Shown here piece after piece: positions 42,538-51,280 of a stretch of 64,000 nucleotides of DNA. The notes below the pieces were generated by a model, which saw only the letters and a list, made by a program, of their open reading frames with translations, did no database searches and was not told where the DNA came from. The position numbers and the translations under genes are program-made. The stretch is from an uncultured Dehalococcoidia bacterium (GTDB taxonomy: Bacteria; Chloroflexota; Dehalococcoidia; Lucifugimonadales; JADFKI01): positions 186,001 through 250,000 of the forward strand of contig CATQHF010000002.1 of assembly GCA_958295865.1 (NCBI GenBank), written 5' to 3'. Positions within the stretch are counted from its first letter, which is position 1. Every line of letters starts with the position of its first letter.

Positions 42538-43773
42538 CTATTGAGCAGCCTCACCGTGAACGGATGACGGGGCAGGTTCGTCGGTTCGGTATCTTCCGGC
42601 GAAGGCGCGGGTGAGGCGCAAGCCGTTGACGACCAGAACGCCGCCGCCTATCGCTATGGCGACGGGGGCGCTCAGCAGCGTGGCGACCGCGCCCGTGTGA
42701 AAGCCCGCGAAGCCGGTGAATCCCCAGGAGAACATCTGAAAGCTCAACACGCGCCCGCGCATCTCGTCGGGGACGGTGGTCTGCAAGAGCGTGCCCAGCA
42801 TAGTCTCATACATGGCGACGCAGGCGTAGGCAATCGCGATTAGAGCGAGCGAAAGCGCCAGCCATGGCGACATTGCGAACAGAATCAGGAATATGCCGAA
42901 GCCGGTGTAGCCGCCAATCAGCGCAAGCCCCTTTCTGCGGATGTCGCCCATGCCGGACAGGATTAGCGACGCGAGCAGCGCGCCCGCGCTTCCCGCCGAT
43001 AAGAGATAGCCCAGCCCGGTGGGGCCGGCGTCCAGCACCTTGCCCGCCATCACGGGCAGCATGGACTCGTGCGCCCAGCCAAAAAGCTCAGAGGTCAGCA
43101 TTATCAGAAACAGCGTCCTCACGGTGGGCGTGGTAAAGACATATCGCACCCCGTCCTTGAAGTCCTGCACCGGGGAGGTTTCCGTCTTTCGCACGGCTCG
43201 CCTGACGCCTCGCAGGAATATCAGCATCAGCGGAGAAAGCAGGAAGGCGCAGGTCATCGCTACATACGCCCACCCTATGCCGTGGAACTCGACCACCCAC
43301 CCTGCCAAGGGCGGTATGACGATGCCCGCGCCCGTCATAGCCGCGAAGTTTGCCGCCGTCGCTTTCAGCATGTTCTGTCTGCCCGCCACATCCAGCACCA
43401 GCGCCGTGCGGGAAGGCACCTTGACCGACATCATAGCGCCGTCTATGAACGCCGCGACTATGATGTGCCAGAGCTGTATCTGCTCGGTGAAGATGAGCGC
43501 CGCTATCGCCGCCGCCGTAGCCGCCTGACAGAACTGCGTCGCCAAAATCAGCTTCTTGCGGTTCAGCCTGTCCACAAGCACGCCCGCGCCCGTGCTGAAG
43601 AGCATGATACTCAGCCCGTTGACGCCGAAGGTCGCGCCGACCCAGAAGGCGGAGTCGGTGACCGTGAGCGCAAGCCAGCCATGCACGGTGAAATAGAACA
43701 TCAACCCCATGTAGTTGACGACCGAGCTCGTCCAAAGCAGGCGGAAGCGGGGATTGCGGAGGATTAGCAGCAT
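42538..43773 (-). CDS. MFS transporter, EntS-like (tandem copy 2)
   Basis: 411 aa from the ATG at 43771-43773. Twelve predicted helices, beginning MLLILRNPRFRLLWTSSVVN; the loop 2-3 motif GVLVDRLNRKKLILATQFC fits MFS_3 exporters (enterobactin or macrolide efflux group). It overlaps the stop of the upstream, clearly paralogous gene by about 10 bp. The substrate is unknown. Confidence 0.8.
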   Translation of the reverse strand: MLLILRNPRFRLLWTSSVVNYMGLMFYFTVHGWLALTVTDSAFWVGATFGVNGLSIMLFSTGAGVLVDRLNRKKLILATQFCQAATAAAIAALIFTEQIQLWHIIVAAFIDGAMMSVKVPSRTALVLDVAGRQNMLKATAANFAAMTGAGIVIPPLAGWVVEFHGIGWAYVAMTCAFLLSPLMLIFLRGVRRAVRKTETSPVQDFKDGVRYVFTTPTVRTLFLIMLTSELFGWAHESMLPVMAGKVLDAGPTGLGYLLSAGSAGALLASLILSGMGDIRRKGLALIGGYTGFGIFLILFAMSPWLALSLALIAIAYACVAMYETMLGTLLQTTVPDEMRGRVLSFQMFSWGFTGFAGFHTGAVATLLSAPVAIAIGGGVLVVNGLRLTRAFAGRYRTDEPAPSSVHGEAAQ

Positions 43774-44987
43774 GATTCGGCAGCCCCCGCTTGATCGTCG
43801 CGGTATCTGGTGGCGACTGCGCGGATTTGGCGCAAGCCGTTTAGGACTATCAGTCCGCCGCCGATGCCGATTGCCAAGGGCGCGCCCAGAAACGCCGCGA
43901 TTGCGCCCGTCTGGAAGCCTGACACGCCGCTGAGTCCCCATGTGAAGGTCTGGAAACTGAGCACGCGGCCGCGCATTTCGTTAGGGACGCTAGTCTGCAA
44001 GAGCGTGGCGAGCATTGTTTCATACAGGGCGACGATTGCCCAGGCTGCGCCGATTAGCGCAAGCGAGAGTATGAGGGAGTCAGACAAGGCAAACAATATC
44101 AGGAATGCGCCGAAGCCGATGTATCCACCAATCAATACAACGCCTTTTCTGCGGATGTCGCCTACGGCGGAAAGTACGAGCGAAGACAGCAGCCCGCCCG
44201 CGCTTCCCGCGGCTATCAGATCGCCTACGCCGGAGGGTCCTGTTTCCAGCACTTCGCGCGCCATGACGGGTATCATAGCCTCATGCGCCCAGCCAAAAAT
44301 CTCAGCGGTCAGCATCAGAAGGATAAGCAGCCTTACTGCCGGCGTCGTGAAGACATACTTGACGCCTTCCGTAAAGTCCTGAATAGGGGATGCGACCCCA
44401 CGACGCTCTGCGCTCCTGACGCCGCTCAGGAAGATCAGCATTACTGAGGACAGCAGAAATGCGGAGGACATGGAGACATACCCCCACGCTATGCCGTGAG
44501 TTTCGATGAGCCGCCCCGCAAGCGGCGGTATGATGATGCCCGTTCCTGTCATGGCGGCAAGATTGGCGGCGGTGGCGTTCTGTATGTTGCGGCGTCCGGC
44601 GATGTCCATAACCAGCGCCATCCTCGAAGGGACTCGGATGGACATCATACCTCCGTCGATGAATGAGGCAAGGAGGATGTGCCACAACTGTATCTGCTCA
44701 GTGAATATGAGCGCCGCAAGCGCACTTGCCACACATGCCTGACATATCAGAGTCATCAGTATCAGGTACTTGCGGTTGAGCCTGTCTGCCAGCACGCCGG
44801 ATACCGTGCTGAACAGAATTGTGCTGGCGCCGGCCGCGCCGGAAACGGCGCCTACCCAAAATGCCGAGTCCGTAACCGTTAGGGTGAGCCAGCCGTGCGC
44901 GGTGAAGTGGAACATTATGCCCAATTCACTGACGACGGAACTCATCCATAGCAGGCGGAAGCGGGGGTTGCGGAGGATTAGCAGCAT
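43764..44987 (-). CDS. MFS transporter, EntS-like (tandem copy 1)
   Basis: 407 aa, twelve predicted helices, beginning MLLILRNPRFRLLWMSSVVS and with GVLADRLNRKYLILMTLICQ in the loop 2-3 position. It is strongly similar to the following gene along its whole length, so the pair arose by tandem duplication; the two may act as a heterodimer or as separate exporters. Confidence 0.8.
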   Translation of the reverse strand: MLLILRNPRFRLLWMSSVVSELGIMFHFTAHGWLTLTVTDSAFWVGAVSGAAGASTILFSTVSGVLADRLNRKYLILMTLICQACVASALAALIFTEQIQLWHILLASFIDGGMMSIRVPSRMALVMDIAGRRNIQNATAANLAAMTGTGIIIPPLAGRLIETHGIAWGYVSMSSAFLLSSVMLIFLSGVRSAERRGVASPIQDFTEGVKYVFTTPAVRLLILLMLTAEIFGWAHEAMIPVMAREVLETGPSGVGDLIAAGSAGGLLSSLVLSAVGDIRRKGVVLIGGYIGFGAFLILFALSDSLILSLALIGAAWAIVALYETMLATLLQTSVPNEMRGRVLSFQTFTWGLSGVSGFQTGAIAAFLGAPLAIGIGGGLIVLNGLRQIRAVATRYRDDQAGAAESCC

Positions 44988-45060
44988 GAGGGAAAAGAAA
45001 GGCAGGCGATTGAATATCTGCCTGCCTCAGCGTTTATTATGGTGATGGTGTAGCGTGTGC

Positions 45061-46101
45061 CTATGTCGTAGCATGCTTTCGGCATGCCGCTTCCATAACT
45101 TCCAGAGTATAGTCTATGTCGTCCGATGTGATGCCGTAGTGGGTAACGAAGCGCCAGTTGCGGGCAGGCATGCCGCCCTTGACGCCCTGCCCGTTTATTT
45201 CCCGCATTATCAGCGCGGGGTCTCCGTCCGCAATCTTGAAGAAGACTAGGTTGGTGGGCAGGCTGTCGGGATCGATTTCGATGCCGGGAATCTGCGCCAG
45301 CCCCTGCGCCAGCCTGCGAGCGGTGGCGTGGTCGTCGTTGAGTCGCTCGACCATATCGTCCAGCGCGACGATGCCGGCTGCCGCTATGACGCCGACCTGC
45401 CGCATGCCGCCGCCAACCATCTTGCGCCATTTGCGCGCGCGCTGAATGAACTCGCCGCTGCCGCATACGACCGAACCTATCGGGCAGCTCAAGCCCTTGG
45501 AGAGGCAGAAGCTCACGCTGTCGGCGTCCTTGACAAGCTCGATGACGGGCGTTTCGAGCGCGACCGATGCGTTGAAGATGCGCGCGCCGTCTATGTGCAG
45601 GGGGACGCCGTGCCGGTGGGCGATGTCGGCGACCGCCTTTGTATCGTCGGCGGTCAAGGGCGCGCCGCCGCAGGCGTTGTGCGTATTCTCCAAGCCTATC
45701 ATCGCCGTGCGCGTGAAATGGTCGTCGGGAGGCTTGATGGCGGCTTCCAGCTCGTCGAGATCCAGCATGCCGCGGCTGTCGTTGGGCAAGGTGTTGTAGG
45801 CGACGCCGCCGAGCGCGGACGCGCCGCCCGCCTCGCTGCGAAAGATGTGCGCCTTGTCGCCGATGATGATTTCATCGCCGCGCCCCGCGTGCGTAAGGAT
45901 GGAGACGAGGTTGCCCATCGTGCCGCTTGCGACGAAGACCGCCGCCTCCTTGCCCAGCCTATCGGCTGCCATAGCCTCCAGCCGGTTCAGCGTCGGGTCG
46001 TCGCCGAATACATCGTCGCCCAGCTCAGCCTCCGCCATCGCGCGGCGCATCTGTGGGGACGGGTGCGTTACCGTGTCACTCCGAAGGTCAACCTCTCTCA
46101 C
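45061..46101 (-). CDS. ltaE: Low-specificity threonine aldolase
   Basis: 346 aa, the usual length. The opening EVDLRSDTVTHPSPQMRRAM is characteristic; GDDVFGDDPTLNRLE follows and the PLP lysine is in SFCLSKGLSCPIGSV (Lys about 203). The enzyme cleaves L-threonine and L-allo-threonine to glycine and acetaldehyde. It is a single gene; the short spacer to the MFS genes suggests a separate unit. Confidence 0.9.
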   Translation of the reverse strand: MREVDLRSDTVTHPSPQMRRAMAEAELGDDVFGDDPTLNRLEAMAADRLGKEAAVFVASGTMGNLVSILTHAGRGDEIIIGDKAHIFRSEAGGASALGGVAYNTLPNDSRGMLDLDELEAAIKPPDDHFTRTAMIGLENTHNACGGAPLTADDTKAVADIAHRHGVPLHIDGARIFNASVALETPVIELVKDADSVSFCLSKGLSCPIGSVVCGSGEFIQRARKWRKMVGGGMRQVGVIAAAGIVALDDMVERLNDDHATARRLAQGLAQIPGIEIDPDSLPTNLVFFKIADGDPALIMREINGQGVKGGMPARNWRFVTHYGITSDDIDYTLEVMEAACRKHATT

Positions 46102-46281
46102 TTGCGCTCCTCCAAGCCCGTATTACTATCGCTTGACCAGTTATTCGTGCGGTCAATTCTAGCAACAACGCTTGCCAAATACCAGATGGTTGCCTAGACT
46201 ACTCCAAACGGCGCAAGCGCAATGCACCTTATCACCAACAAAGGTTTAGAGTATTTTAATTGTCAAGGCATCGTTCTCACT

Positions 46282-46390
46282 GGTATTCTCAGCACGCGCT
46301 GATTATCAATTCGTCATTCCTGCGAAAGCAGGAATCCAGTGCGGTTGACACGCCGCCCAAATTGTAACACCAATACATGTTGAGAATACC
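46282..46390. mobile_element. Intact MITE-like element with 8-bp target duplication
   Basis: 109 bp. Perfect terminal inverted repeats GGTATTCTCA (46282-46291) and TGAGAATACC (46381-46390). Direct repeats TTCTCACT flank it at 46274-46281 and 46391-46398. A type A hairpin lies inside at about 46315-46339. Related but damaged copies are at 8209-8283 and 60235-60282. It has no coding capacity, so it would need a transposase from elsewhere. Confidence 0.85.
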
Positions 46391-46420
46391 TTCTCACTGC
46401 CATTCCAAACGCCCATCCCT

Positions 46421-46513
46421 GTCATTCCGAACGCAGTGAGGAATCTAAAATCTCCGCCAGCAACATGCCTAATATAGCAAAGATTTTATACCCCTCACTC
46501 CGTTCGGGGTGAC
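46421..46513. repeat. Short inverted-repeat element, type B
   Basis: 93 bp whose ends are imperfect inverses: GTCATTCCGAACGCAGTGAG at the left and CTCACTCCGTTCGGGGTGAC at the right, both continuing into a TAAAATCT/AGATTTTA inner arm. The end sequence is the same as the conserved edge of the ~170-bp unit. Confidence 0.7.
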
Positions 46514-46594
46514 AATTGAAAGACCCCGCCAAAGATGTGGAAATGGTAGAGTTCATAGAATCCCAATTTGTTGAGGAAAATGAGGAGTAAAGCG

Positions 46595-46774
46595 ATGGCA
46601 AGAGAACCCAGCCCTTCCCCACGCGAGCTAGAGATGCGCGAACGAAAGGCGCGTGAGCGCGATCTAATGAAGCAGATTACCAAGGGCATTATCAAAAAGG
46701 GTGAAACGCCCAAGCCCAAAAACATCCGCCGACCGCCACCGCCGCCGCCACCACCCAAGAAAACCTACCCATAA
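46595..46774 (+). CDS. Small basic protein with a polyproline tract
   Basis: 59 aa from an ATG with GAGGAG 7 bp upstream. A highly charged helix (PRELEMRERKARERDLMKQI) precedes a basic, Pro-rich tail with eight consecutive prolines (about residues 46-53). Not recognised. The good ribosome site supports translation, and a polyproline run would require EF-P. It lies 49 bp before the first alpha/beta hydrolase gene. Without homologues it remains a tentative gene. Confidence 0.45.
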   Translation: MAREPSPSPRELEMRERKARERDLMKQITKGIIKKGETPKPKNIRRPPPPPPPPKKTYP

Positions 46775-46823
46775 CGCAAACCCCGCCATTGCTGATATCC
46801 AAGACTGCGCCGACATACTCCAA

Positions 46824-47486
46824 ATGCTCCCAATCAGACGCGACATTACATTCCAAAGCGGCGACCTGACACTCGAGGGCGCTCTTCACCTGCCCGATGG
46901 GACGGGACGCTTCCCCGGCGTCGTACTCTGCCATCCGCACCCAAGATACGGCGGCGATATGTACAATGTCATCGTGGCGTCGCTCGCCGACAGGCTGTGC
47001 GCTGTCGGTATTGCCGCGCTGCGCTTCAACTTTCGCGGAGTTGACTTGAGTGAAGGCGAGTTCGACGGCGGCGCGGGCGAGATTCAGGACGCCGCAGAAG
47101 CGATGAACTTCTTGTCCCTACGCGACGAGGTGGACGCCAGTCGAATAGGGATTGCGGGCTACTCGTTCGGGGCTGCGATTGCGCTGGCGGCGGCATCGCA
47201 AGACAGCATAGCGCAGGCAATCGTCAGCATCGCTTGTCCCTCGCGCGTGTTCAATGAGATAAGCGCGCGCGAACTGCTGCTGCCCAAGCTGCTAATCCTG
47301 GGCGAGCACGACCATGACTTCCCCATGCAGCAGTTCAGATTCATGGCGCGGCGATACACCGAACCCAAGTCCATCGAGATAATCCGGGGCGCTGACCACT
47401 TCTTCGGCGGGCATGTGTCGGAGGTTACGGCACTGGCGACCGATTTCTTCAGCGAATGGCTCGGCGATGATAGGCGGCGCGGATAA
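46824..47486 (+). CDS. Alpha/beta hydrolase, HPHP family (tandem copy 1)
   Basis: 220 aa from the ATG at 46824. The oxyanion-region motif VVLCHPHPRYGGDM (about residues 30-43), FNFRGV, the nucleophile elbow GYSFGAA (Ser about 115), a catalytic Asp in LGEHDHDFP and His in GADHFFGG are visible. This subgroup of small cytoplasmic alpha/beta hydrolases is common, with unclear substrates. Its TAA overlaps the start of the next, paralogous gene (TAATG). Confidence 0.8.
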   Translation: MLPIRRDITFQSGDLTLEGALHLPDGTGRFPGVVLCHPHPRYGGDMYNVIVASLADRLCAVGIAALRFNFRGVDLSEGEFDGGAGEIQDAAEAMNFLSLRDEVDASRIGIAGYSFGAAIALAAASQDSIAQAIVSIACPSRVFNEISARELLLPKLLILGEHDHDFPMQQFRFMARRYTEPKSIEIIRGADHFFGGHVSEVTALATDFFSEWLGDDRRRG

Positions 47487-48130
47487 TGCGGCAGACTGCG
47501 CTCGCGTTCAAGAGCAAAGGGCTAACGCTGGAGGGCGTGCTCACACTGCCGGAAGGACTGCCGCAGCCCTACCCTGCCCTCGTGATGTGCCACCCGCATC
47601 CGATGCTCGGCGGCAACATGGATGACAGCGTCGTGACCGGCGTATGCCGCGGCGGGGCAGAACGCGGAATTGCCACATTTCGCTTCAACTTTCGCGGCGT
47701 GGAGGGCAGCGAGGGCGAGTTCGCCAATGGCGACGCGGCGCACGAGGATGTCAGGGCGGCGCTGAACATGGTGCGGCGCTGGCCCGGCATAGACGGCAAG
47801 CGAATTGCGCTTGCGGGCTACTCATTCGGCGCGGGCGTCATACTGCGAAACTTGCGGCGCTTCAAGACTGCCCGCAGTCTAGCGCTCATTGCGCCGCCGC
47901 TGTCCTCTATTGTCAATTCGCGCATCGTAAAGGACAAGCGCCCCAAGTTGTTCATCGTCGGGCAGAACGACCGTCTGGTATCGTCGGTAGAGTTGCAGCG
48001 CGCTCTGGACGGTGTGCGCGAGCCGCTTCAGTTCCGCGAGATTGTGGGCGCAGACCACGGTCTAATAGGACATGAGCGTGAGGTTGGAGAGCAGATTGCA
48101 GTGTTTATGGAGGAAACGCTCCAAGGATAG
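47486..48130 (+). CDS. Alpha/beta hydrolase, HPHP family (tandem copy 2)
   Basis: 214 aa. Same motif order as the preceding gene: VMCHPHPMLGGNM, FNFRGVEGSEGEF, GYSFGAG nucleophile elbow, IVGQNDRLV acid and GADHGLIG histidine. The pair overlaps by one base and is obviously a tandem duplication; each copy keeps a complete catalytic triad, so both are probably active. Confidence 0.8.
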   Translation: MRQTALAFKSKGLTLEGVLTLPEGLPQPYPALVMCHPHPMLGGNMDDSVVTGVCRGGAERGIATFRFNFRGVEGSEGEFANGDAAHEDVRAALNMVRRWPGIDGKRIALAGYSFGAGVILRNLRRFKTARSLALIAPPLSSIVNSRIVKDKRPKLFIVGQNDRLVSSVELQRALDGVREPLQFREIVGADHGLIGHEREVGEQIAVFMEETLQG

Positions 48131-48150
48131 CGTGCAGAATGCCGGTGTCC

Positions 48151-48465
48151 TCAACCATGAGAAAAGTATTCTAAATCCTCCAATCGCCTTCGAACAATCC
48201 GCAATTCTTCCTGAGAGAACAAAGGATGCCACACTTCATTGTCCCAAATCATGGCTTCCATTGTGATGTCTAGTCGTCCAAGAAGACATAGCTTCGTAAG
48301 TCCTCCGTGGAGTTTATCGTCATGAAGTAGTCGCTTGGCAGCATTGAGGCCCCCATAGTCTTGAATCATACCTAGGAAATAGGTGGCGTTATAGTTGCAC
48401 TCGTTCTTTGCTGTTAGGTAAATGTCTATCATCGCCTCATTGAAGGACGACTCAACCTTGTCCAT
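48151..48465 (-). CDS. Conserved hypothetical protein, ~104 aa
   Basis: 104 aa, all-helical, without membrane segments. The pattern FNEAMIDIYLTAKNECNYNA-T-FL-MI-GG--AAK-LL ... GLTKL...GRLDITMEAMI ... LF-EEEL-I-RRRLE-L recalls a widespread small family of unknown function. It lies convergent to the alpha/beta hydrolases and divergent from fumC, with CC-TCC (AGGAGG-like) just upstream of its ATG. No function can be assigned. Confidence 0.65.
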   Translation of the reverse strand: MDKVESSFNEAMIDIYLTAKNECNYNATYFLGMIQDYGGLNAAKRLLHDDKLHGGLTKLCLLGRLDITMEAMIWDNEVWHPLFSQEELRIVRRRLEDLEYFSHG

Positions 48466-48577
48466 CCCGAATTTCCTCCTGTATTGGGTTAAAATGTTAT
48501 CGTCATTATAGCAGACGGCAACGGAATAGCGTCTGTCTTGGACGGAAAATCAATATAATTTCATAGGAGTCAACAGA

Positions 48578-50008
48578 GTGTCAGAACAACGGGACAAAAA
48601 ATATCGAACCGAGCGGGATTCCATGGGCGAGTTCCAAGTGCCTGCGAACGCCTATTATGGGGCGAATACTATGCGGGCGGCGCTGAACTTCCCCATCAGC
48701 GACTTGCGCTTTCCGCGCTCGTTCATCCGCGCGCTCGGACAGATAAAGCAGGCGGCGGCGCAGGTGAATGTCGAGCTGGATCTGCTGGACGGCGAGATTG
48801 CGGACGGCATCACCCGGGCGGCGCAAGAGGTCATAGACGGCAGGCTGGACGACCAGTTCGTGGTTGACATCTTTCAGACGGGCAGCGGCACTTCCACCAA
48901 CATGAATGTGAACGAGGTCATCTCCAACCGCGCCATCGAGCTGCTGGGTGGGGCGCTTGGCTCGCGCTCGCCGGTTCATCCCAACGACCATGTGAACATC
49001 GGGCAGTCGTCGAACGATGTGATTCCCACCGCTATCCATGTGTCTGCGCTAAAGGCGATTCACGACGACCTCATCCCCGCGATGGAGCAGCTGCGCGAAG
49101 GGCTGGAGCGGAAGGCGGAAGAGTTCATGCCCGTCATCAAGACGGGGCGAACGCACCTTCAGGATGCCACGCCGGTTCGCTTAGGGCAGGAGTTTCAGGG
49201 ATACGCGGGGCAGGTGGAGCGCGGCATCGAACGGCTGCGACATGCGGAGCGCGAACTTTCGGAGGTCGCGCTTGGCGGCACGGCGGTGGGCACGGGCGTG
49301 AACACGCACCCGGAGTTCGCGGGGCGCGTCTGCGCGCGTCTGTCGGAGACGCTGGGCGTTGAAGTGCGCGAGACCACGAACCACTTCCAGGCGCAGAGCA
49401 GCCTCGACAATGTTGTGGAGGCGAGCGGATCGCTGAAAACGGTGGCTGTGAGCCTGATGAAGATATGCAACGATATTCGCTGGCTGGGGTCGGGTCCGCG
49501 CGGCGGCATAGGCGAAATCGAGCTGCCCGAAGTGCAGCCGGGAAGTTCCATAATGCCCGGCAAGGTGAATCCCGTGATACCGGAGTCGGTGTGCCAGGTT
49601 GCGGCGCATGTCATCGGCAACGACGCGGCAATTGCCGTTGGCGGTCAGTCGGGCAACTTCGAGATAAATGTGATGATGCCCGTCTGCGCGTATAACCTCT
49701 TGCAATCCATAGACCTGCTGGCGGCGGCGGCGCGCAATCTCGACAACCAGTGCGTGAGCGGCATCAAGGCGACGAGCAAGGGCCCCGATATGGTGGAGCG
49801 CGGGCTTGCCATCGTTACGACGCTCGTGCCGCACATCGGCTACGACGACTCGGCGGCTATCGCCAAGGAAGCGCAGGCGACGGGCAAGACGGTGAAGGAA
49901 GTCGCGCTCGAAAAGACCGACCTCTCCGCTGCCGAACTGGACGAAATCCTCGACCCCAGCGGGATGACGGAGCCGGGACTGTCCGCAGGCGGCGTGTCCG
50001 TGGGCTAA
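48578..50008 (+). CDS. fumC: Fumarate hydratase, class II
   Basis: 476 aa from a GTG with AGGAG 10 bp upstream. The class II signature GSSIMPGKVNPV is present at about residues 313-324, along with TGSGTSTNMNVNEV (about 97-110) and GRTHLQDATPV (about 188-198). This Fe-S-free enzyme interconverts fumarate and malate in the TCA cycle. A TATAAT (48554-48559) lies upstream. Its last 4 bp overlap the end of the convergent CCA-adding-type gene. Confidence 0.95.
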   Translation: MSEQRDKKYRTERDSMGEFQVPANAYYGANTMRAALNFPISDLRFPRSFIRALGQIKQAAAQVNVELDLLDGEIADGITRAAQEVIDGRLDDQFVVDIFQTGSGTSTNMNVNEVISNRAIELLGGALGSRSPVHPNDHVNIGQSSNDVIPTAIHVSALKAIHDDLIPAMEQLREGLERKAEEFMPVIKTGRTHLQDATPVRLGQEFQGYAGQVERGIERLRHAERELSEVALGGTAVGTGVNTHPEFAGRVCARLSETLGVEVRETTNHFQAQSSLDNVVEASGSLKTVAVSLMKICNDIRWLGSGPRGGIGEIELPEVQPGSSIMPGKVNPVIPESVCQVAAHVIGNDAAIAVGGQSGNFEINVMMPVCAYNLLQSIDLLAAAARNLDNQCVSGIKATSKGPDMVERGLAIVTTLVPHIGYDDSAAIAKEAQATGKTVKEVALEKTDLSAAELDEILDPSGMTEPGLSAGGVSVG

Positions 50009-51258
50009 CCGTCGGTGGCGCTCTCCAGTCGCGCGAGTACAAGGCTTATCTCGTCCTCGCGCGTCCTTATCTTTTCGTCGAGGCGCGCGACAAGCAGGTC
50101 GTATAGCAGTTCGCCGATCCGCGTGCCTTGCGGAACGCCCAGCTCAAGCAGGTCGTTGCCGTTCAGCATTGGCTTCACATATCTCAGTTCGCGCAGAAAA
50201 AGCGTCAGCCGCCGCGCTGCTGCGCCGTCTTCATCGAACAGGGCGCATCCGAGTATTGCCGCTTCATCACGCGCCCGCAACCGCATATAAATCTCGCTGC
50301 GACTGAACACATCGATGGAAGGATCATCTTGAACACTGGATCGCGCCCGTGCTGTATCCTGTACAACCTGCGCCCAGCGAGAAGTCAGGCGCAGCCGTTC
50401 CGTGAAGGCGACTCTATCACTGGCAGCCATGTCGTAAGTCAGAATGGACAGGAACAGCGCCGCCTTGTCCGCATATGGGCAGTTGACCGCGCGGCGCAAT
50501 GCTTCCAGCGTAGGGGCGTCCAGCGCGAGCGCGGGATGTATGGTTTGCGTCACGCCAAGCCGCTGCATCCTATCCAGGATTGATACCGCCCTGCCCTCTT
50601 GGAATATGCGCTCAAGCTCGTGGCGGATGCGCGCGCCCGATATGCCGTCTATGTGTGTCAAGTCGCGCCGCAGCAGCCGCAGGGTATGCGTATCCAGCGT
50701 GAAGCCGAGCCTGACGGCGTAGCGAACCGCTCTGAGGATGCGGGTTGCGTCATCCCTGAAACTGGCGTCATGCAGCGCGCGCACGACGCCTCGCCGCAAA
50801 TCTGCGCGGCCATCGAACGGATCGAGCAGCTCGCCCCATGAGTCGGGGTTGATGGACGCCGCCATCGCGTTGATGCTGAAGTCGCGGCGCGCTAGGTCGT
50901 CATCCATGGAGCCGGGCGACACGGTGGGCAGCGCGCCGGGATGAGCGTAAGACTCGCGGCGCGCCATCGCAATATCGATGCGCCTGTCGGCTATGTTCAG
51001 GGCGAATGTGTTGAACTGCGAGTGCGCCATGACCTCGCCGCCAAGAGCGCTTGCAACGGCTTGGGCGAACCCCAAGGTCGCGCCCGCCACGGTCACATCG
51101 ATGTCGCCGATGGGCAGTCCGAGCAGCGCATCGCGCACGCCGCCGCCCACGAGGTAGGCTTGCAACCCGCGCTGTGCGGCTACTCCGGCGATGACGCGCA
51201 GTTGGCGCAGACTTACTTCGTCGAGTTGCGCTTCAAGCGTGGCGGCGATAGTGGTCAA
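50005..51258 (-). CDS. CCA tRNA nucleotidyltransferase / poly(A) polymerase family
   Basis: 417 aa from a TTG at 51256-51258; longer frames would overlap the upstream aldolase gene. Motif A: LVGGGVRDALLGLPIGDIDV with the catalytic DxD, then RRDFSINAMA (motif B) and DDATRILRAVRYAVRLGF (motif C/D). Class II nucleotidyltransferases add CCA to tRNAs or, in some bacteria, only part of it. tRNA-Sec in this window encodes its own CCA, so the enzyme may serve repair. Family sure, exact activity (CCA, A-adding or CC-adding) not. Confidence 0.85.
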   Translation of the reverse strand: MTTIAATLEAQLDEVSLRQLRVIAGVAAQRGLQAYLVGGGVRDALLGLPIGDIDVTVAGATLGFAQAVASALGGEVMAHSQFNTFALNIADRRIDIAMARRESYAHPGALPTVSPGSMDDDLARRDFSINAMAASINPDSWGELLDPFDGRADLRRGVVRALHDASFRDDATRILRAVRYAVRLGFTLDTHTLRLLRRDLTHIDGISGARIRHELERIFQEGRAVSILDRMQRLGVTQTIHPALALDAPTLEALRRAVNCPYADKAALFLSILTYDMAASDRVAFTERLRLTSRWAQVVQDTARARSSVQDDPSIDVFSRSEIYMRLRARDEAAILGCALFDEDGAAARRLTLFLRELRYVKPMLNGNDLLELGVPQGTRIGELLYDLLVARLDEKIRTREDEISLVLARLESATDG

Positions 51259-51280
51259 TGCGAACCTGCGTGAGACGAGG

